Shown: one piece after another, positions 15,798 through 25,726 of the stretch | How positions within the stretch are numbered: position 1 is the stretch's first letter | Layout of the letters: every line of letters starts with the position of its first letter | IMG/VR virus record: IMGVR_UViG_3300023118_000018 | Span: 1 to 35,884 of that record | Reading direction: 5' to 3' (one strand) | Length of the DNA: 35,884 bases | From: a virus | The notes under the pieces: generated by a model | Told to the model about the DNA's origin: nothing | Databases searched by the model: none | Seen by the model: only the letters and a program-made list of their open reading frames with translations | Position numbers and translations under genes: made by a program

Positions 15798-18700
15798 ATC
15801 AGCAGGTCGCGTTTCCATTCGAGTTTTACCTGACTCGACTGGGTTCAAGCGTGACCTTCAGAAATCACTGGAACGCATTGAGAAGCAGCTCAAGGCAAAA
15901 ATCCGGGCAGAACTGTACCTTGACCGAGCATCACTCGTGAACCTGAAAAGGCAGATCGAGAGCCTGGTTGTAAAGATCAAGCCCACGATTGAATTGAACG
16001 TCTCGCTCAAGGAACTTGAAGAACTCAAGGCCAAGATTGAGAGCATCAAGCCTGAAGTGACAGTTGAGCTTGACACTAAGGCTGCAGCAGAACGTATTGC
16101 TGCATTGACTCGGACGAGAACGGTTGACATCCGGGCAAACATCAATAGGTCGGCTCTTTCACTGGTAGAAGGTTTTGCAACCCGAATCCGTGCATTGGCC
16201 GGCCTTAACTTGGCTTTGGACTCCCTGCGTGCAGGGGCTGACTTCATGAACAACATCGACCGCAAGGCCGTGGAGTTCGCTCAGACGATGTCCAAGGTCA
16301 TGGGGCTCGTGGGCACGATTGGCTCGACACTGGCAACTCTCACCTCAATCGGTGGGGATGCGCTGAATGTTGGCAAGCTGTCGTTGTTCGCTCCCGCGTT
16401 CGTTGCAGCCGCAGCGATTCAGATTGGTGTGCTCGTTGCTGTACTGAAGGACATGGGTACGGTACTTGCCGACCTTGCCCCGAAGTTTGCAGCAATGCAG
16501 GATCGCATGTCAAAGCGGTTCTGGGACGTCGCAGCAGAGCCCATTCGTCAACTCGCGAATGAATACCTGCCGACGCTCAGCGATCGTCTGTCGGATACAT
16601 CTGAAGCGCTAGGCGGACTCTTCAAGGAGTTTGCCGACACGTTGCGTACCGAGGTAGGCCTCGAGCGCATGAACCGGATGTTCGAGCGGATGAATAACGC
16701 CATCACGGACGCAAGGCCGGCAGTCAACCGACTGTCTCGTGCGTTCATTGTCCTGGCTGACTGGGGTAGCACATACTTCGGTCGATTCACTGCATGGATC
16801 AATAAACTGTCTGATCAGTTCTACAACTTCATCTCGAAGGCCGCTGAGGATGGCCGACTTGATAAGTGGATGGAAGACTCGATCAAGGCAACGAAGGATC
16901 TCGCACGTGTCGCTGGGGGTGTGGCTGAAACGCTCAACGGCATCTACCGTGCAGCAAAGAGTGCAGGTGCTCCAAGCCTGAACGACTTTGCTAACGGGAT
17001 GGAGCGTGTCGCTGACATCGTGAACAGCCCGAGGTTCCAGAAGAATCTCGACATGTTGTTCCAGGGCATGCTCGAACTGTCTCGAGGTGTGGCAAACGGT
17101 ATCAAGAACCTTGCCCCATCCATTGAGGCGTTCATCCCAACGTTGACCAACATCTTGGGCCGTTTCGGAAAGATCTTCGAAACTGCCTTTGGGTTCATCG
17201 GGAAGTTCCTTGAAAACAAGGATCTCCAGAACGGACTGTCAACGTTTGTCGGCGGTATCGAGAAGGCGCTGGGTAACCTCAGCGGTTCTGCTGATCCTGC
17301 TGCTACTTCGCTGGGCAAGCTGCTTGACCTGATGGCCGGTGTACTCGACATGGGTACCCGACTGTTGAACAATGTCTTCACTAAACTGGGGCCAGAGTTC
17401 GACAAGGTCATTGACGCGATCACGCCTCTGATGCAGCCAGTGGAAAACGTGGCCAATACGGTCATTGATTCCCTGCGTGAAATCCTGGGTGCTCTTGCTG
17501 AAAAGGTTCTTCCTCCGCTGGTACGTGCACTTGAAAATGCCGCGCCTGCACTCGAGGGGCTCCTGAAGAAAATCACCCCGGGTGTGGTCAAGCTCGTTGA
17601 GAACCTCGGCAATGCCCTTTCATTCCTCGCTGACTCGATCAAGAACGTCAATGATGCTCTTGGTCCGCTTCAGGAAGGCAATGACCTCGAATGGCTGGGT
17701 GACCTGCTGTTCGGTGGTGGTGAAGGCGGCAAGTTCGGAAGTTCGGGTAACCCGCTTCAGGACATGTTCGGCAACTGGCTGAACGGTATTGACTGGGCTG
17801 GTCTCGGTGCTACGATCGTTGACGGTTGGAACAGGCTTTGGTCTGGGAATATCTTCGGTGATCAGCCGGGCAAGTTCTTCCGTGAAGCCGACGAAGCGAT
17901 GAACAAGTGGTGGGACGAAACCATTGGCAAATGGTGGGACGAGAACATCGGGAAGTGGATCACCGATGCGATCAAGACCATTAGCGAAGAATGGAAGAAA
18001 CTCACCGACTTCATCGGGAACCTGTTCAACCCGGGAGGCGGTATCGATGGTGCCGTAGGCGGCGGTGGCGCTGGGCGTCGATCCATCGGAGGTGTCATTG
18101 GGCTTGACAACACTGACCTCTCCTGGTTCGAAACCCTCAAGGCTACTATCGCGACTGGCATGTCTGGTCTCGGTGGTGCATTCGCACTGGGTGGCGAAGG
18201 CGTCAAGTTGGCCTGGGATACGTTCTGGAGCAACTTGGGTCAGGGCTTTGGCACGATCTGGGAATCGCTGAAACTCACTGCATCTACCAAGATGACTGAG
18301 ATTGGCACATCTCTTGCTGTAGCTGGTGAAGGCACCAAGCTCATGTGGGATACCTTCTGGACGAACCTCAACACTGGGTTCGGTACACTTTGGGAAACCA
18401 TCAAGGCAACGGCATCTACCAAGATGACCGAGATCGGTACCACCATCGCCACTGCAGGTGAAACAGTCAAGACAGGCTGGGACACCTTCTGGGGAGGTGT
18501 GGGTCAAGTCCTTCAGGGCAAGTTTGACGGGTTTGGCGAAACAGCTGCCCGCGGGATGGGCACGATTGACCGCAACGTTGCTGCGGGGGGTGCAGGCGTC
18601 AACAACACTTGGCAAGGGGCTCTGGGAACCCAGGGATCGATCTTGTCAGGCAAGTGGGGCGAATTCCTCAGCACCGTGACCACACAGGGAGGCAGCATGG

Positions 18701-19344
18701 CCGGTAACATCGGCTTGCTGATGACCCGTATCGGTGCGGTGTGGGATGCCGGCTGGCTTGTTGTTCGGAGCATGGTTGCTGTCGCCTTCGAGCGTATCGT
18801 CTCGAGTGTCACCTCGGGCATGGCTTCTGCGGTAGGCGCTGCAGGGGCTGGTATCTCGAATGTCGTGAGCACCATCGCTACATTGCCAAGTCGAGCATCT
18901 GGTGTGCTCGGTAACCTGAGTGGAACTCTCTTCGGATCGGGTGCGTCCCTCGTAGCTGGCTTTGCTTCAGGTATGAGGAACAACATGGGGCTCGTTACGT
19001 CTGCAGCCAGTGCAATTGCTGCTGCGGCTCGTGCGTTCTTCCCGAACTCACCTGCAAAGAAGGGACCGTTCTCTGGCCGAGGTTACACGCCTTGGTCAGG
19101 TCGTGCGCTGGTAAAGGACTTTGCCGGTGGTATGATGGACAACATGAGCATGGTGAAGGCTGCCGCAGAAAAGGTAACCGGTGCCGCTCAGATTGGTAAC
19201 TTCGACTCGTTCTCCGATCTTGAAACCAAGATGACGATTACGAAGAAGGAAGTAAACCTCACAGTCATCAACCCCCAGGCTGAGCCTACCTCTCGTTCCA
19301 TCGAAAGGTCATCCGCAGCTATCCGAATCGCAGGAGATATCTAA
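15787..19344 (+). CDS. Tape measure protein
   Basis: 1185 residues, the second longest gene, with AGGAGGATTAGAAG before the ATG. Helical almost throughout: an N-terminal coiled coil (residues 15-110, RDLQKSLERIEKQLKAKIRA), a hydrophobic segment at about 165-235 (GLVGTIGSTLATLTSIGG; AFVAAAAIQIGVLVAVL), long amphipathic helices, a Trp-rich repeat section (KWWDETIGKWWDENIGKW; then WDTFW repeats every 43 residues), and a C-terminal Ala/Gly-rich membrane-like region ending near PNSPAKKGPFSGRGYTPWSG. The last motif is common at the ends of siphovirus tape measures. The protein sets tail length and is ejected to help DNA cross the membrane. At about 0.15 nm per residue it predicts a tail near 180 nm. 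Confidence 0.95.
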   Translation: MATKSAGRVSIRVLPDSTGFKRDLQKSLERIEKQLKAKIRAELYLDRASLVNLKRQIESLVVKIKPTIELNVSLKELEELKAKIESIKPEVTVELDTKAAAERIAALTRTRTVDIRANINRSALSLVEGFATRIRALAGLNLALDSLRAGADFMNNIDRKAVEFAQTMSKVMGLVGTIGSTLATLTSIGGDALNVGKLSLFAPAFVAAAAIQIGVLVAVLKDMGTVLADLAPKFAAMQDRMSKRFWDVAAEPIRQLANEYLPTLSDRLSDTSEALGGLFKEFADTLRTEVGLERMNRMFERMNNAITDARPAVNRLSRAFIVLADWGSTYFGRFTAWINKLSDQFYNFISKAAEDGRLDKWMEDSIKATKDLARVAGGVAETLNGIYRAAKSAGAPSLNDFANGMERVADIVNSPRFQKNLDMLFQGMLELSRGVANGIKNLAPSIEAFIPTLTNILGRFGKIFETAFGFIGKFLENKDLQNGLSTFVGGIEKALGNLSGSADPAATSLGKLLDLMAGVLDMGTRLLNNVFTKLGPEFDKVIDAITPLMQPVENVANTVIDSLREILGALAEKVLPPLVRALENAAPALEGLLKKITPGVVKLVENLGNALSFLADSIKNVNDALGPLQEGNDLEWLGDLLFGGGEGGKFGSSGNPLQDMFGNWLNGIDWAGLGATIVDGWNRLWSGNIFGDQPGKFFREADEAMNKWWDETIGKWWDENIGKWITDAIKTISEEWKKLTDFIGNLFNPGGGIDGAVGGGGAGRRSIGGVIGLDNTDLSWFETLKATIATGMSGLGGAFALGGEGVKLAWDTFWSNLGQGFGTIWESLKLTASTKMTEIGTSLAVAGEGTKLMWDTFWTNLNTGFGTLWETIKATASTKMTEIGTTIATAGETVKTGWDTFWGGVGQVLQGKFDGFGETAARGMGTIDRNVAAGGAGVNNTWQGALGTQGSILSGKWGEFLSTVTTQGGSMAGNIGLLMTRIGAVWDAGWLVVRSMVAVAFERIVSSVTSGMASAVGAAGAGISNVVSTIATLPSRASGVLGNLSGTLFGSGASLVAGFASGMRNNMGLVTSAASAIAAAARAFFPNSPAKKGPFSGRGYTPWSGRALVKDFAGGMMDNMSMVKAAAEKVTGAAQIGNFDSFSDLETKMTITKKEVNLTVINPQAEPTSRSIERSSAAIRIAGDI
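18190..18510 (+). repeat. Tandem 43-residue repeats in the tape measure
   Basis: Three copies of a unit with core WDTFW...G...WE, ASTKMTEIGT and AGE. The ASTKMTEIGT coding segment recurs at about 18281 and 18411, so the period is near 129 nt. DNA identity between the copies is high, which points to recent duplication. Each copy would add about 6 nm of tail. Confidence 0.8.
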
Positions 19345-19345
19345 A

Positions 19346-20200
19346 ATGGCACGCAACGCGTATACCCTAGATGGGGTTCCTCTCGTAGACCCCGCGAATC
19401 GATTCTTTCCCGAGAAGAAAACGGGTATACGCGTTGTGCCAGCCAAGCTCTCTCCCAACATCGCCTATCCGTCGTTTGACGGTGACGCCTTTCTGCCCGG
19501 GGGCGCTTATGTCCCCGGGTCGATCGGCATCAAGATGTATATCCGTGGAAACACTCATGAACAGTTCATGGAGAACTTCGAATTTGTCAACGGCCTGTTC
19601 CTGCAGCGTTCTCGCGTACTGACTCTTCGCCACGACTACAACGAGGCGGGAACTAACCCTCGGTTCGCCGATGTGAACTTTGCTTCGGGGGCCACACCAG
19701 AGTTGTTCGAGAACGGGGCTCGTGCGGCCATTGTGCCGTACATCGGTGATCTCCCTGGCGTGTTCTGGCGCAACGCAAATAAGGTCGACGCAGTCACACC
19801 CGCAATTACGACAACAGAGACGCAAATCGAACTGCTGGCTCTGGCGGGAGGCAATGCGCCCGTACATGACTCGCTGATACGCGTCAAAGGTGCATTCTCG
19901 TCTCTGACGCTGAAATGTGCAGTCACGGGCCACACCCTGTTCTTCAATACTTCGTTGAGCGCAACGGAGTACATCATCGTTGATACGGCCAACTGGACCG
20001 CACGCAAGGTAACCTCCGATGTGTGGACGGGAGGAACCAACGTTGATTCACTGGTATCTTCATCCAGGGGCCAGGGAACCATGATATCCTTTGAACCAAT
20101 GATCAGTGGTGGTGCACTCAAATACTTCATGAAGGCAAGCGCCACTGGACCAAGCGGTAGTCCGAACGTTATCGTCCGGGCTTACAAGCATTACCTCTAA
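19346..20200 (+). CDS. Minor tail protein, probable distal tail (Dit-like)
   Basis: 284 residues, starting 1 nt after the tape-measure stop. An N-terminal beta-rich domain (NAYTLDGVPLVDPANRFFPE; GIKMYIRGNTHEQFMENFEF) is followed by a galectin-like or jelly-roll C-terminal part (FNTSLSATEYIIVDTANWTA; GTMISFEPMISGGALKYFMK). The order tape measure, Dit, then a large central protein is the usual siphovirus baseplate order. Dit forms the hexameric hub at the tail tip. Confidence 0.8.
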   Translation: MARNAYTLDGVPLVDPANRFFPEKKTGIRVVPAKLSPNIAYPSFDGDAFLPGGAYVPGSIGIKMYIRGNTHEQFMENFEFVNGLFLQRSRVLTLRHDYNEAGTNPRFADVNFASGATPELFENGARAAIVPYIGDLPGVFWRNANKVDAVTPAITTTETQIELLALAGGNAPVHDSLIRVKGAFSSLTLKCAVTGHTLFFNTSLSATEYIIVDTANWTARKVTSDVWTGGTNVDSLVSSSRGQGTMISFEPMISGGALKYFMKASATGPSGSPNVIVRAYKHYL

Positions 20201-20209
20201 GGAGATTCA

Positions 20210-23200
20210 GTGGAATTTAGGCTTGTAGCTTATGACCGACTGGGTGCTCGACGAGGAGTTCTCCCCGTTCCCCTCGAGTTCACCCCCGTACACAGCTTGA
20301 ATGAGCTACCCACGATCAGCATCCACTATCCCCGATGGGCGGTAGGTTCCTCATACCTCGACAACGATCCCGAAGTTGCCTTCGAGTACAACAAGGACGG
20401 TATCAACTGGGTTGAGCCCTGGAACTCTCGTTACCGCCTGCAGAAGGTCGACCTTGACTGGCTTGACACCACGGCTACCACTCGTTACGACTTCGTCGGC
20501 ATTGGCGAAATCCTGAGGGGTGTCACCGTCTTCGATGCCTACGGTCTTCCGTTGAACGATGAAGGCAAGGTACAGTTCCCGCTGACCAATGCTGGCCAGG
20601 TCTTGAACATCATCTGGGTAAACGCACGTGATCAGCGCGGCATGATGCAGGGCTTCTCGAACAACTACTCCCAGACGAACGACTCGAACGGTACCCCATA
20701 CGGACACCAGTTCAGCACGTCATACGACAAGAAAACCGCAATGTCCACGATTCTCGATACCTTGGTTGCTCAGGGTCTCGTTGACTACTGGTGGCAGGGT
20801 CGTCAGATGAACCTTGTCAAGGCCAATGCGCCGGCATCGTTCACAGACCACATCAACGACGGTGTACGGTTCGTTGGCTCGGGAGGCAATACTGGCGTTG
20901 ACTCTGCACCCGAGCAGGTCACACACGGACAGCTGGCAACCCACATCATCGTGAATGGCGAGAACAACCTGAGGTGGATCTTCCCAACGGGAGTCACTCT
21001 GCCCGAAGGCCGACGAGAGATTGTCCTCGAATACTCTGGTGTGGATGACCAGGCAACAGCCCAACTGCTCGCAGGCCCGCACATTATCCGCGCTCAGAAC
21101 TCCCTGAAGAACACGACTCGTCAGTTCCACTTGAAGGCTGACACAACGATCTTCCCGTACCACGATTACAAGGTCGGCGACTGGGTTCCCGTTCAGCGTG
21201 CAGGCACAATGGAGCGGATGCGTATTCAGTCCATCTCTATCACTGTCAACGAGCATGGTGCTCAGGGCTACGTTACCCTGGGCGACAAAACTGACGAGAT
21301 GCTCGATAAGCTGTACAAGCGAATCCAGGCATTGAGCGGTGGCGTCAAGAACGAAGGTGCAGGAACTCCGCCCACACCCAGTTCCCGTACTCCTCGTGCA
21401 GCGACCGGGCTTGTCGTAGGCAACGAGCCGTACATCGACTTCGACGGTAATGTGAAGTCTCTGATCACTGCGTCCTGGCAGCACGATGGTAAGGACGTAA
21501 ATGGCAACACCATCCAGGTGAAGGATCACTGGTTCTTCTACCGAATTCCGGGTGAGGTCAACTGGACGTTGCTCACGCGCACAGCCAACAAATCTGTTTC
21601 CTGGGGCCCACTGCCCACGTACAGGAACGGGAGCCTCGCTACTTACGAGTTCACCGTAGAGACACACAGCCAGGCAGGCGCCTACTCAGCCATTGCTGCA
21701 CCCGTGACCAGTACGATGATCGCAGACAGCACGCCTCCTCTCGTGCCGACGCCACCCACCCTGTCTGTGTGGATGCGAGCTGTGACTGTTAGTTGGAACG
21801 GCTTGGGTGTCGGTAACCTGCAGATGCCCAAGGACCTGAACTACGTCAACATCTGGGAATCCCAGTCAGCCGACGGTTCGGGTGCTATCAAGGTAGGCAC
21901 ATTCGACAAGACGAGCAACCTGAACGTGGGTATCCGTAACGCGGGCACTACCTACTGGTACGCGCTGTCGGCAGTCGACTTCACGGGCAATGAATCAGCG
22001 AAGTCCAACTGGGTGTCTGTCACTCCTGCATCGTTGATTCAGAACCCTGACATTGATGCCATCGTTGACGACCTCAACGCGGACATCGGTCAGAACACGA
22101 CTGACATTATCGCAGCACAGAATGCCGCCAACCAGGCACTGCAGGATGCTGCTGACGCGGGTCAGGCTGCGCTTGATGCTGCGACTGTCGCTGCGGGCAA
22201 GGCTGCGATCTACACACAGTCTGCTCGACCTCCCGCTGATACAACGGGCCTTTGGATCGACACAGGTCACAAGAACATTCCTCGAAGCTACCTGGGCAAG
22301 GGTAAAGCCCTGATCGTGAATGGGCCCGGGTCAAGTACTCAGCCTTTGCTTACGGCCAATGGGTGGACTGTAACCGCTAGGACTACTGACCCGACATTCG
22401 AGGAAGCCATGGCTTTCGACCTGGTGGTCTACGATTACGGTTACAGCCTCATTTCTGCAGCTTCGAAGACACTGCTGGCTCAGCTGTTCGAAGCAGGCAT
22501 GTCGATCTACACCACGGGCAACGACACCACGAGCATGCCTCCCTTGTTTACGGGTACTGCTAGCCGTGGTGCTACCAAGAACCCGATCCGTTCATCCGGC
22601 CCATGGTCATGGGCTGAGTTTGGTGAGAATGACCTCAACCTTGGTCTGACGGGTGTCAACCCTGCAGCAACAGTCACGGGCGTTACCCTGAACTCGACTA
22701 CGGGTCTCGACATGCCCGAGATGGTCATCATGGAGCACGCGACGAACTTTGCTCGTTGGGCTCACCTTCAGACCTACGCAACGCCCAGCCGTGCCGTAAA
22801 CCCCCACCTTGATTGGATCGCTGACAACTGGGTTGCTGTACGCGATACAGACATCCTGACGGCGCTCGCAACGGCGAATCAAGCGATCACCAACGCCCAA
22901 ACCGCTAAGAACGCAGCAGACGCTGCTGCAGCCGCTGCCGTCGCTGCTCAACAAACCGCTGACGGTAAAACAACGGTGTCGGCTGCAGTACCCAACAACA
23001 CGACTGATCTCGCGGGTAAACCTGCAGGTGCTATGTGGACTCAGGTTGTTGCCGGCAAGGTTGTAGGCGCCTGGTACAAGGCTGCATCTAACTCGACCTC
23101 ATGGACTGCCATGCCGTTCGATCCTGTGATGATTCCGCAGATCAACATCGGAACTGGTACCTTCGGTGACCTCGACGGTATCCGCATGAAACTCCGCTCC

Positions 23201-25027
23201 CTGGGTGTGGATAAACTGCTCGTCACGGATCAGACGTCTTACATTGAGAACGGCGACTTCGAAACAGGCGACATGTCTGGGTGGAACAACGTCGTTGGTT
23301 GGGCCGTGTCTAACACCACACCCTACAGCGGAACCTATGCTGCTCGCGTGCAGGGGCCGAACAAGCTGATGGTGAACAACTTCCCGATCTGGCTCGAGAA
23401 CGTTGCGGGCAAGGAAACGGAAGTCCGTGTCAAGATTTGGGCCAAGGGTGATGCGGGTACAAAGTTCCAGGTCATGCTCGTCAACTCGGCTTTGTCCAAT
23501 GTCTCGAACACGGTGACGCTGACGACCTCGACTGCTTACGATGCCGAGTTCTCTACGACGCTGAAGGCAACGGCCGCGGGATGGGCCAAGCTGGCAATTC
23601 TCACTGAGGCTGCCAATGGTGCTACTGCATGGACCTACATCGACAATGTCCGCATGTATAAGCGGATGAATGCCGAGATGTATGTAGACGGATCCGTAGA
23701 TGCTACTACCATCAAGGCTCGTTCAGTCCAGGCCAATCACCTCGAAGCTGACCTTGTATTGACGTCTGAGGTCATCGCGGGTAACCCCGCAGCATCTCAC
23801 GCAAGGTTGAACCCGACAGGTCTTCGTGTCTTTGCGCCTGACCCTGTATCGCCGTCGAACCCTCCTCGGGAAGTCGTTCGCCTCGGTGTCTCTACCACCA
23901 ACGACTACTTCGGTGTGGTCAAGACCAATGGTGAACTGGGTGCGTCGATTGACGAGAACGGCCAGGGCTCCTTTGAACGGATGATCATCAATAACGGTGG
24001 TCTGAGGTACAAGGGCCAGGAATTCGAGACGATCATGAACCGTCGTCCCGAAGGGATCATCGTTTGGGATCAGTGGGATGGGACTGTTCTTCCTTCTGTT
24101 GCTAACGGTCAGGAACGTGGCTTGTTTGAACTTGCGTTCATCCCGAACCCTGCTCGAATGTACAAGATCTGCATGTCGCCCCTGATGTACCAGGCATCCG
24201 CTAACACGGCAACAGATGCTGCTCTGAGGCTTCGTTACACGGGCGACGGTTCTCAGCCGACGACTCTGTCCACACCCATTGCCGAAGTGTATGAGCCTAT
24301 CCTCACGAACGGTGGTTGGCGTCAGACCTTCCAAATCAGCGGTCGACTGCTGCGTGCCTTGAACGGTCCTTACATCCGTTTGCTGTTCACCATTGCAGGC
24401 GCGTCCGGTGCAGGTCTTGCCCCTGTTGCGAACCAGTCTGTCACCGCATGGGTAGAAGACATTGGACCTGATATCCCCGTGTCAGGTAAACTGTCCGTTC
24501 AGACCTCAGGCGGTGGAGGTGGTTCTCAGCCTGTGAAGGTCACGAGGACTGAAACGTTTGCTTCCACCTCGAGCACGAACTACGACGGTGCGGGCAACGT
24601 CTACACCAACGGCGGCAATACCTACATGTACCAGGGACTGTCACCCGCGGGATACGGATCGCTCAAGTCGCTGTGCCGCTTCAACCCGGGCAACCAATGG
24701 TGGGATGGTCGACTTGCCGGCGCAACGATCAATAACATGCGTCTGTACTTCTACTTCCGTCACTGGTACAACAACTCAGGAGGTACGGCTTACGTGGGCG
24801 TGCACTCGTTCCCCGACAACTTGCCTGCTACGTTCAGCCACTCAGGTCAGATCATGTACCAGCCGAACTGGCCTAAGCCGGGTGGGTTCTGGCTTGATAT
24901 CCCGTCCGCGTACTGGGCGAATATCGCTAACGCTACATACAAGGGATTCTCCTTGTTTGGAGACGGCACGTACAACACGTACGGCTACGCCGACAGGCCG
25001 ACACTAGAAATCACATACACCAAGTAG
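20210..25027 (+). CDS. Large central tail protein (Tal-like hub plus fibre modules)
   Basis: 1605 residues from a GTG with AAGGAGA upstream. The first 380 residues look like a tail hub (FRLVAYDRLGARRGVLPVPL; WVPVQRAGTMERMRIQSISI). Next come two fibronectin-III-like domains (about 395-610; FTVETHSQAGAYSA, YWYALSAVDFTGNESAKSNW), an alanine-rich coiled coil (about 615-665), an inserted alpha/beta domain (about 690-890; GKALIVNGPG, FDLVVYDYGYSL, MSIYTTGNDTT), a second Ala-rich coil and a carbohydrate-binding-like jelly roll (about 1010-1155; ENGDFETGDMSGWNN). A trimer-type shaft follows, then a Gly5 linker and a last beta domain (about 1440-1605; TETFASTSSTNYDGAG, LEITY). It probably combines hub and receptor binding. 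Confidence 0.9.
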   Translation: MEFRLVAYDRLGARRGVLPVPLEFTPVHSLNELPTISIHYPRWAVGSSYLDNDPEVAFEYNKDGINWVEPWNSRYRLQKVDLDWLDTTATTRYDFVGIGEILRGVTVFDAYGLPLNDEGKVQFPLTNAGQVLNIIWVNARDQRGMMQGFSNNYSQTNDSNGTPYGHQFSTSYDKKTAMSTILDTLVAQGLVDYWWQGRQMNLVKANAPASFTDHINDGVRFVGSGGNTGVDSAPEQVTHGQLATHIIVNGENNLRWIFPTGVTLPEGRREIVLEYSGVDDQATAQLLAGPHIIRAQNSLKNTTRQFHLKADTTIFPYHDYKVGDWVPVQRAGTMERMRIQSISITVNEHGAQGYVTLGDKTDEMLDKLYKRIQALSGGVKNEGAGTPPTPSSRTPRAATGLVVGNEPYIDFDGNVKSLITASWQHDGKDVNGNTIQVKDHWFFYRIPGEVNWTLLTRTANKSVSWGPLPTYRNGSLATYEFTVETHSQAGAYSAIAAPVTSTMIADSTPPLVPTPPTLSVWMRAVTVSWNGLGVGNLQMPKDLNYVNIWESQSADGSGAIKVGTFDKTSNLNVGIRNAGTTYWYALSAVDFTGNESAKSNWVSVTPASLIQNPDIDAIVDDLNADIGQNTTDIIAAQNAANQALQDAADAGQAALDAATVAAGKAAIYTQSARPPADTTGLWIDTGHKNIPRSYLGKGKALIVNGPGSSTQPLLTANGWTVTARTTDPTFEEAMAFDLVVYDYGYSLISAASKTLLAQLFEAGMSIYTTGNDTTSMPPLFTGTASRGATKNPIRSSGPWSWAEFGENDLNLGLTGVNPAATVTGVTLNSTTGLDMPEMVIMEHATNFARWAHLQTYATPSRAVNPHLDWIADNWVAVRDTDILTALATANQAITNAQTAKNAADAAAAAAVAAQQTADGKTTVSAAVPNNTTDLAGKPAGAMWTQVVAGKVVGAWYKAASNSTSWTAMPFDPVMIPQINIGTGTFGDLDGIRMKLRSLGVDKLLVTDQTSYIENGDFETGDMSGWNNVVGWAVSNTTPYSGTYAARVQGPNKLMVNNFPIWLENVAGKETEVRVKIWAKGDAGTKFQVMLVNSALSNVSNTVTLTTSTAYDAEFSTTLKATAAGWAKLAILTEAANGATAWTYIDNVRMYKRMNAEMYVDGSVDATTIKARSVQANHLEADLVLTSEVIAGNPAASHARLNPTGLRVFAPDPVSPSNPPREVVRLGVSTTNDYFGVVKTNGELGASIDENGQGSFERMIINNGGLRYKGQEFETIMNRRPEGIIVWDQWDGTVLPSVANGQERGLFELAFIPNPARMYKICMSPLMYQASANTATDAALRLRYTGDGSQPTTLSTPIAEVYEPILTNGGWRQTFQISGRLLRALNGPYIRLLFTIAGASGAGLAPVANQSVTAWVEDIGPDIPVSGKLSVQTSGGGGGSQPVKVTRTETFASTSSTNYDGAGNVYTNGGNTYMYQGLSPAGYGSLKSLCRFNPGNQWWDGRLAGATINNMRLYFYFRHWYNNSGGTAYVGVHSFPDNLPATFSHSGQIMYQPNWPKPGGFWLDIPSAYWANIANATYKGFSLFGDGTYNTYGYADRPTLEITYTK

Positions 25028-25036
25028 GGGGATCCA

Positions 25037-25369
25037 ATGTCCAATCTTCTCAAATTCGCCAAGGTCCAGAAAAACGAGGATTTCATCAGCCGGGTGTCTG
25101 CAGCCATGCTGATTCAGGCTCGCTACCTCGACGCAACGGACGCAGATTTGTCTGTACCGGCCCAACAGCTCGTCGAGTACGTACAGGCGAACCCGATGGT
25201 ACCAGTCCCTGACATGGTGCTCACAGCGGCTGTCAACGGCACTGTCGTTTCCAAGGTGAACATCGCCTTGGGTGTGGCCGATGCAACCGAAGTTCCTGAC
25301 ACGGACATTGAATACGTTGTCGGGGCTGAGTGGAGCAACGTGGCTGCTCGGGTGTTCCCGCCCGCATAG
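25037..25369 (+). CDS. Small protein after the tail hub, unknown
   Basis: 110 residues; GGGGAT lies before the ATG. The N-terminal helices (LLKFAKVQKNEDFISRVSAAMLIQARYLDA) are followed by a short beta part. No catalytic motif and no signal peptide. Small genes at this position in related phages often encode fibre chaperones or virion accessories, but the sequence does not decide. Confidence 0.75.
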   Translation: MSNLLKFAKVQKNEDFISRVSAAMLIQARYLDATDADLSVPAQQLVEYVQANPMVPVPDMVLTAAVNGTVVSKVNIALGVADATEVPDTDIEYVVGAEWSNVAARVFPPA

Positions 25370-25379
25370 GACTGGCTGG

Positions 25380-25388
25380 TGGTAGAAT
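25380..25388 (+). promoter_or_regulatory. Extended -10 promoter candidate TGGTAGAAT
   Basis: Third copy of the TGGTAG(A/T)AT element, between the tail and lysis modules and 69 nt before the first lysis ATG. Its right end overlaps the left arm of the terminator hairpin, so it could also be part of that structure. Confidence 0.4.
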
Positions 25389-25424
25389 TGGGGGTAACCG
25401 ACATGGATACTCCCAATTTTCCAT
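25386..25424 (+). terminator. Intrinsic terminator between tail and lysis modules
   Basis: AATTGGGGGTA (25386-25396) pairs with TACTCCCAATT (25408-25418), 11 bp with one G-U, loop 11 nt, followed by TTCCATTTT. A terminator of moderate strength. Confidence 0.75.
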
Positions 25425-25456
25425 TTTAAGACAGGAACGAAATATGAGGTCATGCC

Positions 25457-25726
25457 ATGCTTGAGGAATTGCCGTCTTGGGTGGGGGACACTGCGGCACC
25501 CTGGTCATTGCTTGGATTAGTAATCCTTCTCATTATCACCGGTCGGCTGATCCCCCAGTTTTACTATAAGGAACTCAAGGAAGATCGGGACCGTTGGCGC
25601 GCATCGTCAGAAACCAAAAGTAAAGCAATAGCAGTGTTCGCCGAAGCTTTCCCCGAAATACTTGAGGTTGGAAAAACCACCGAGAAGATTATGACCTCGG
25701 CACCTGTGCAGGAGGAAACAAAATGA
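25457..25726 (+). CDS. Single-pass membrane protein of the lysis cassette
   Basis: 89 residues; GAGG 8 nt before the ATG. A short N-terminal segment (MLEELPSWVGDTAA) is followed by one membrane helix at about 16-33 (WSLLGLVILLIITGRLI) and a charged cytoplasmic tail (KELKEDRDRWRASSETKSKA). The size and layout fit a holin partner or lysis regulator, though a virion membrane protein is possible. Its stop overlaps the next start (ATGA). Confidence 0.75.
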   Translation: MLEELPSWVGDTAAPWSLLGLVILLIITGRLIPQFYYKELKEDRDRWRASSETKSKAIAVFAEAFPEILEVGKTTEKIMTSAPVQEETK

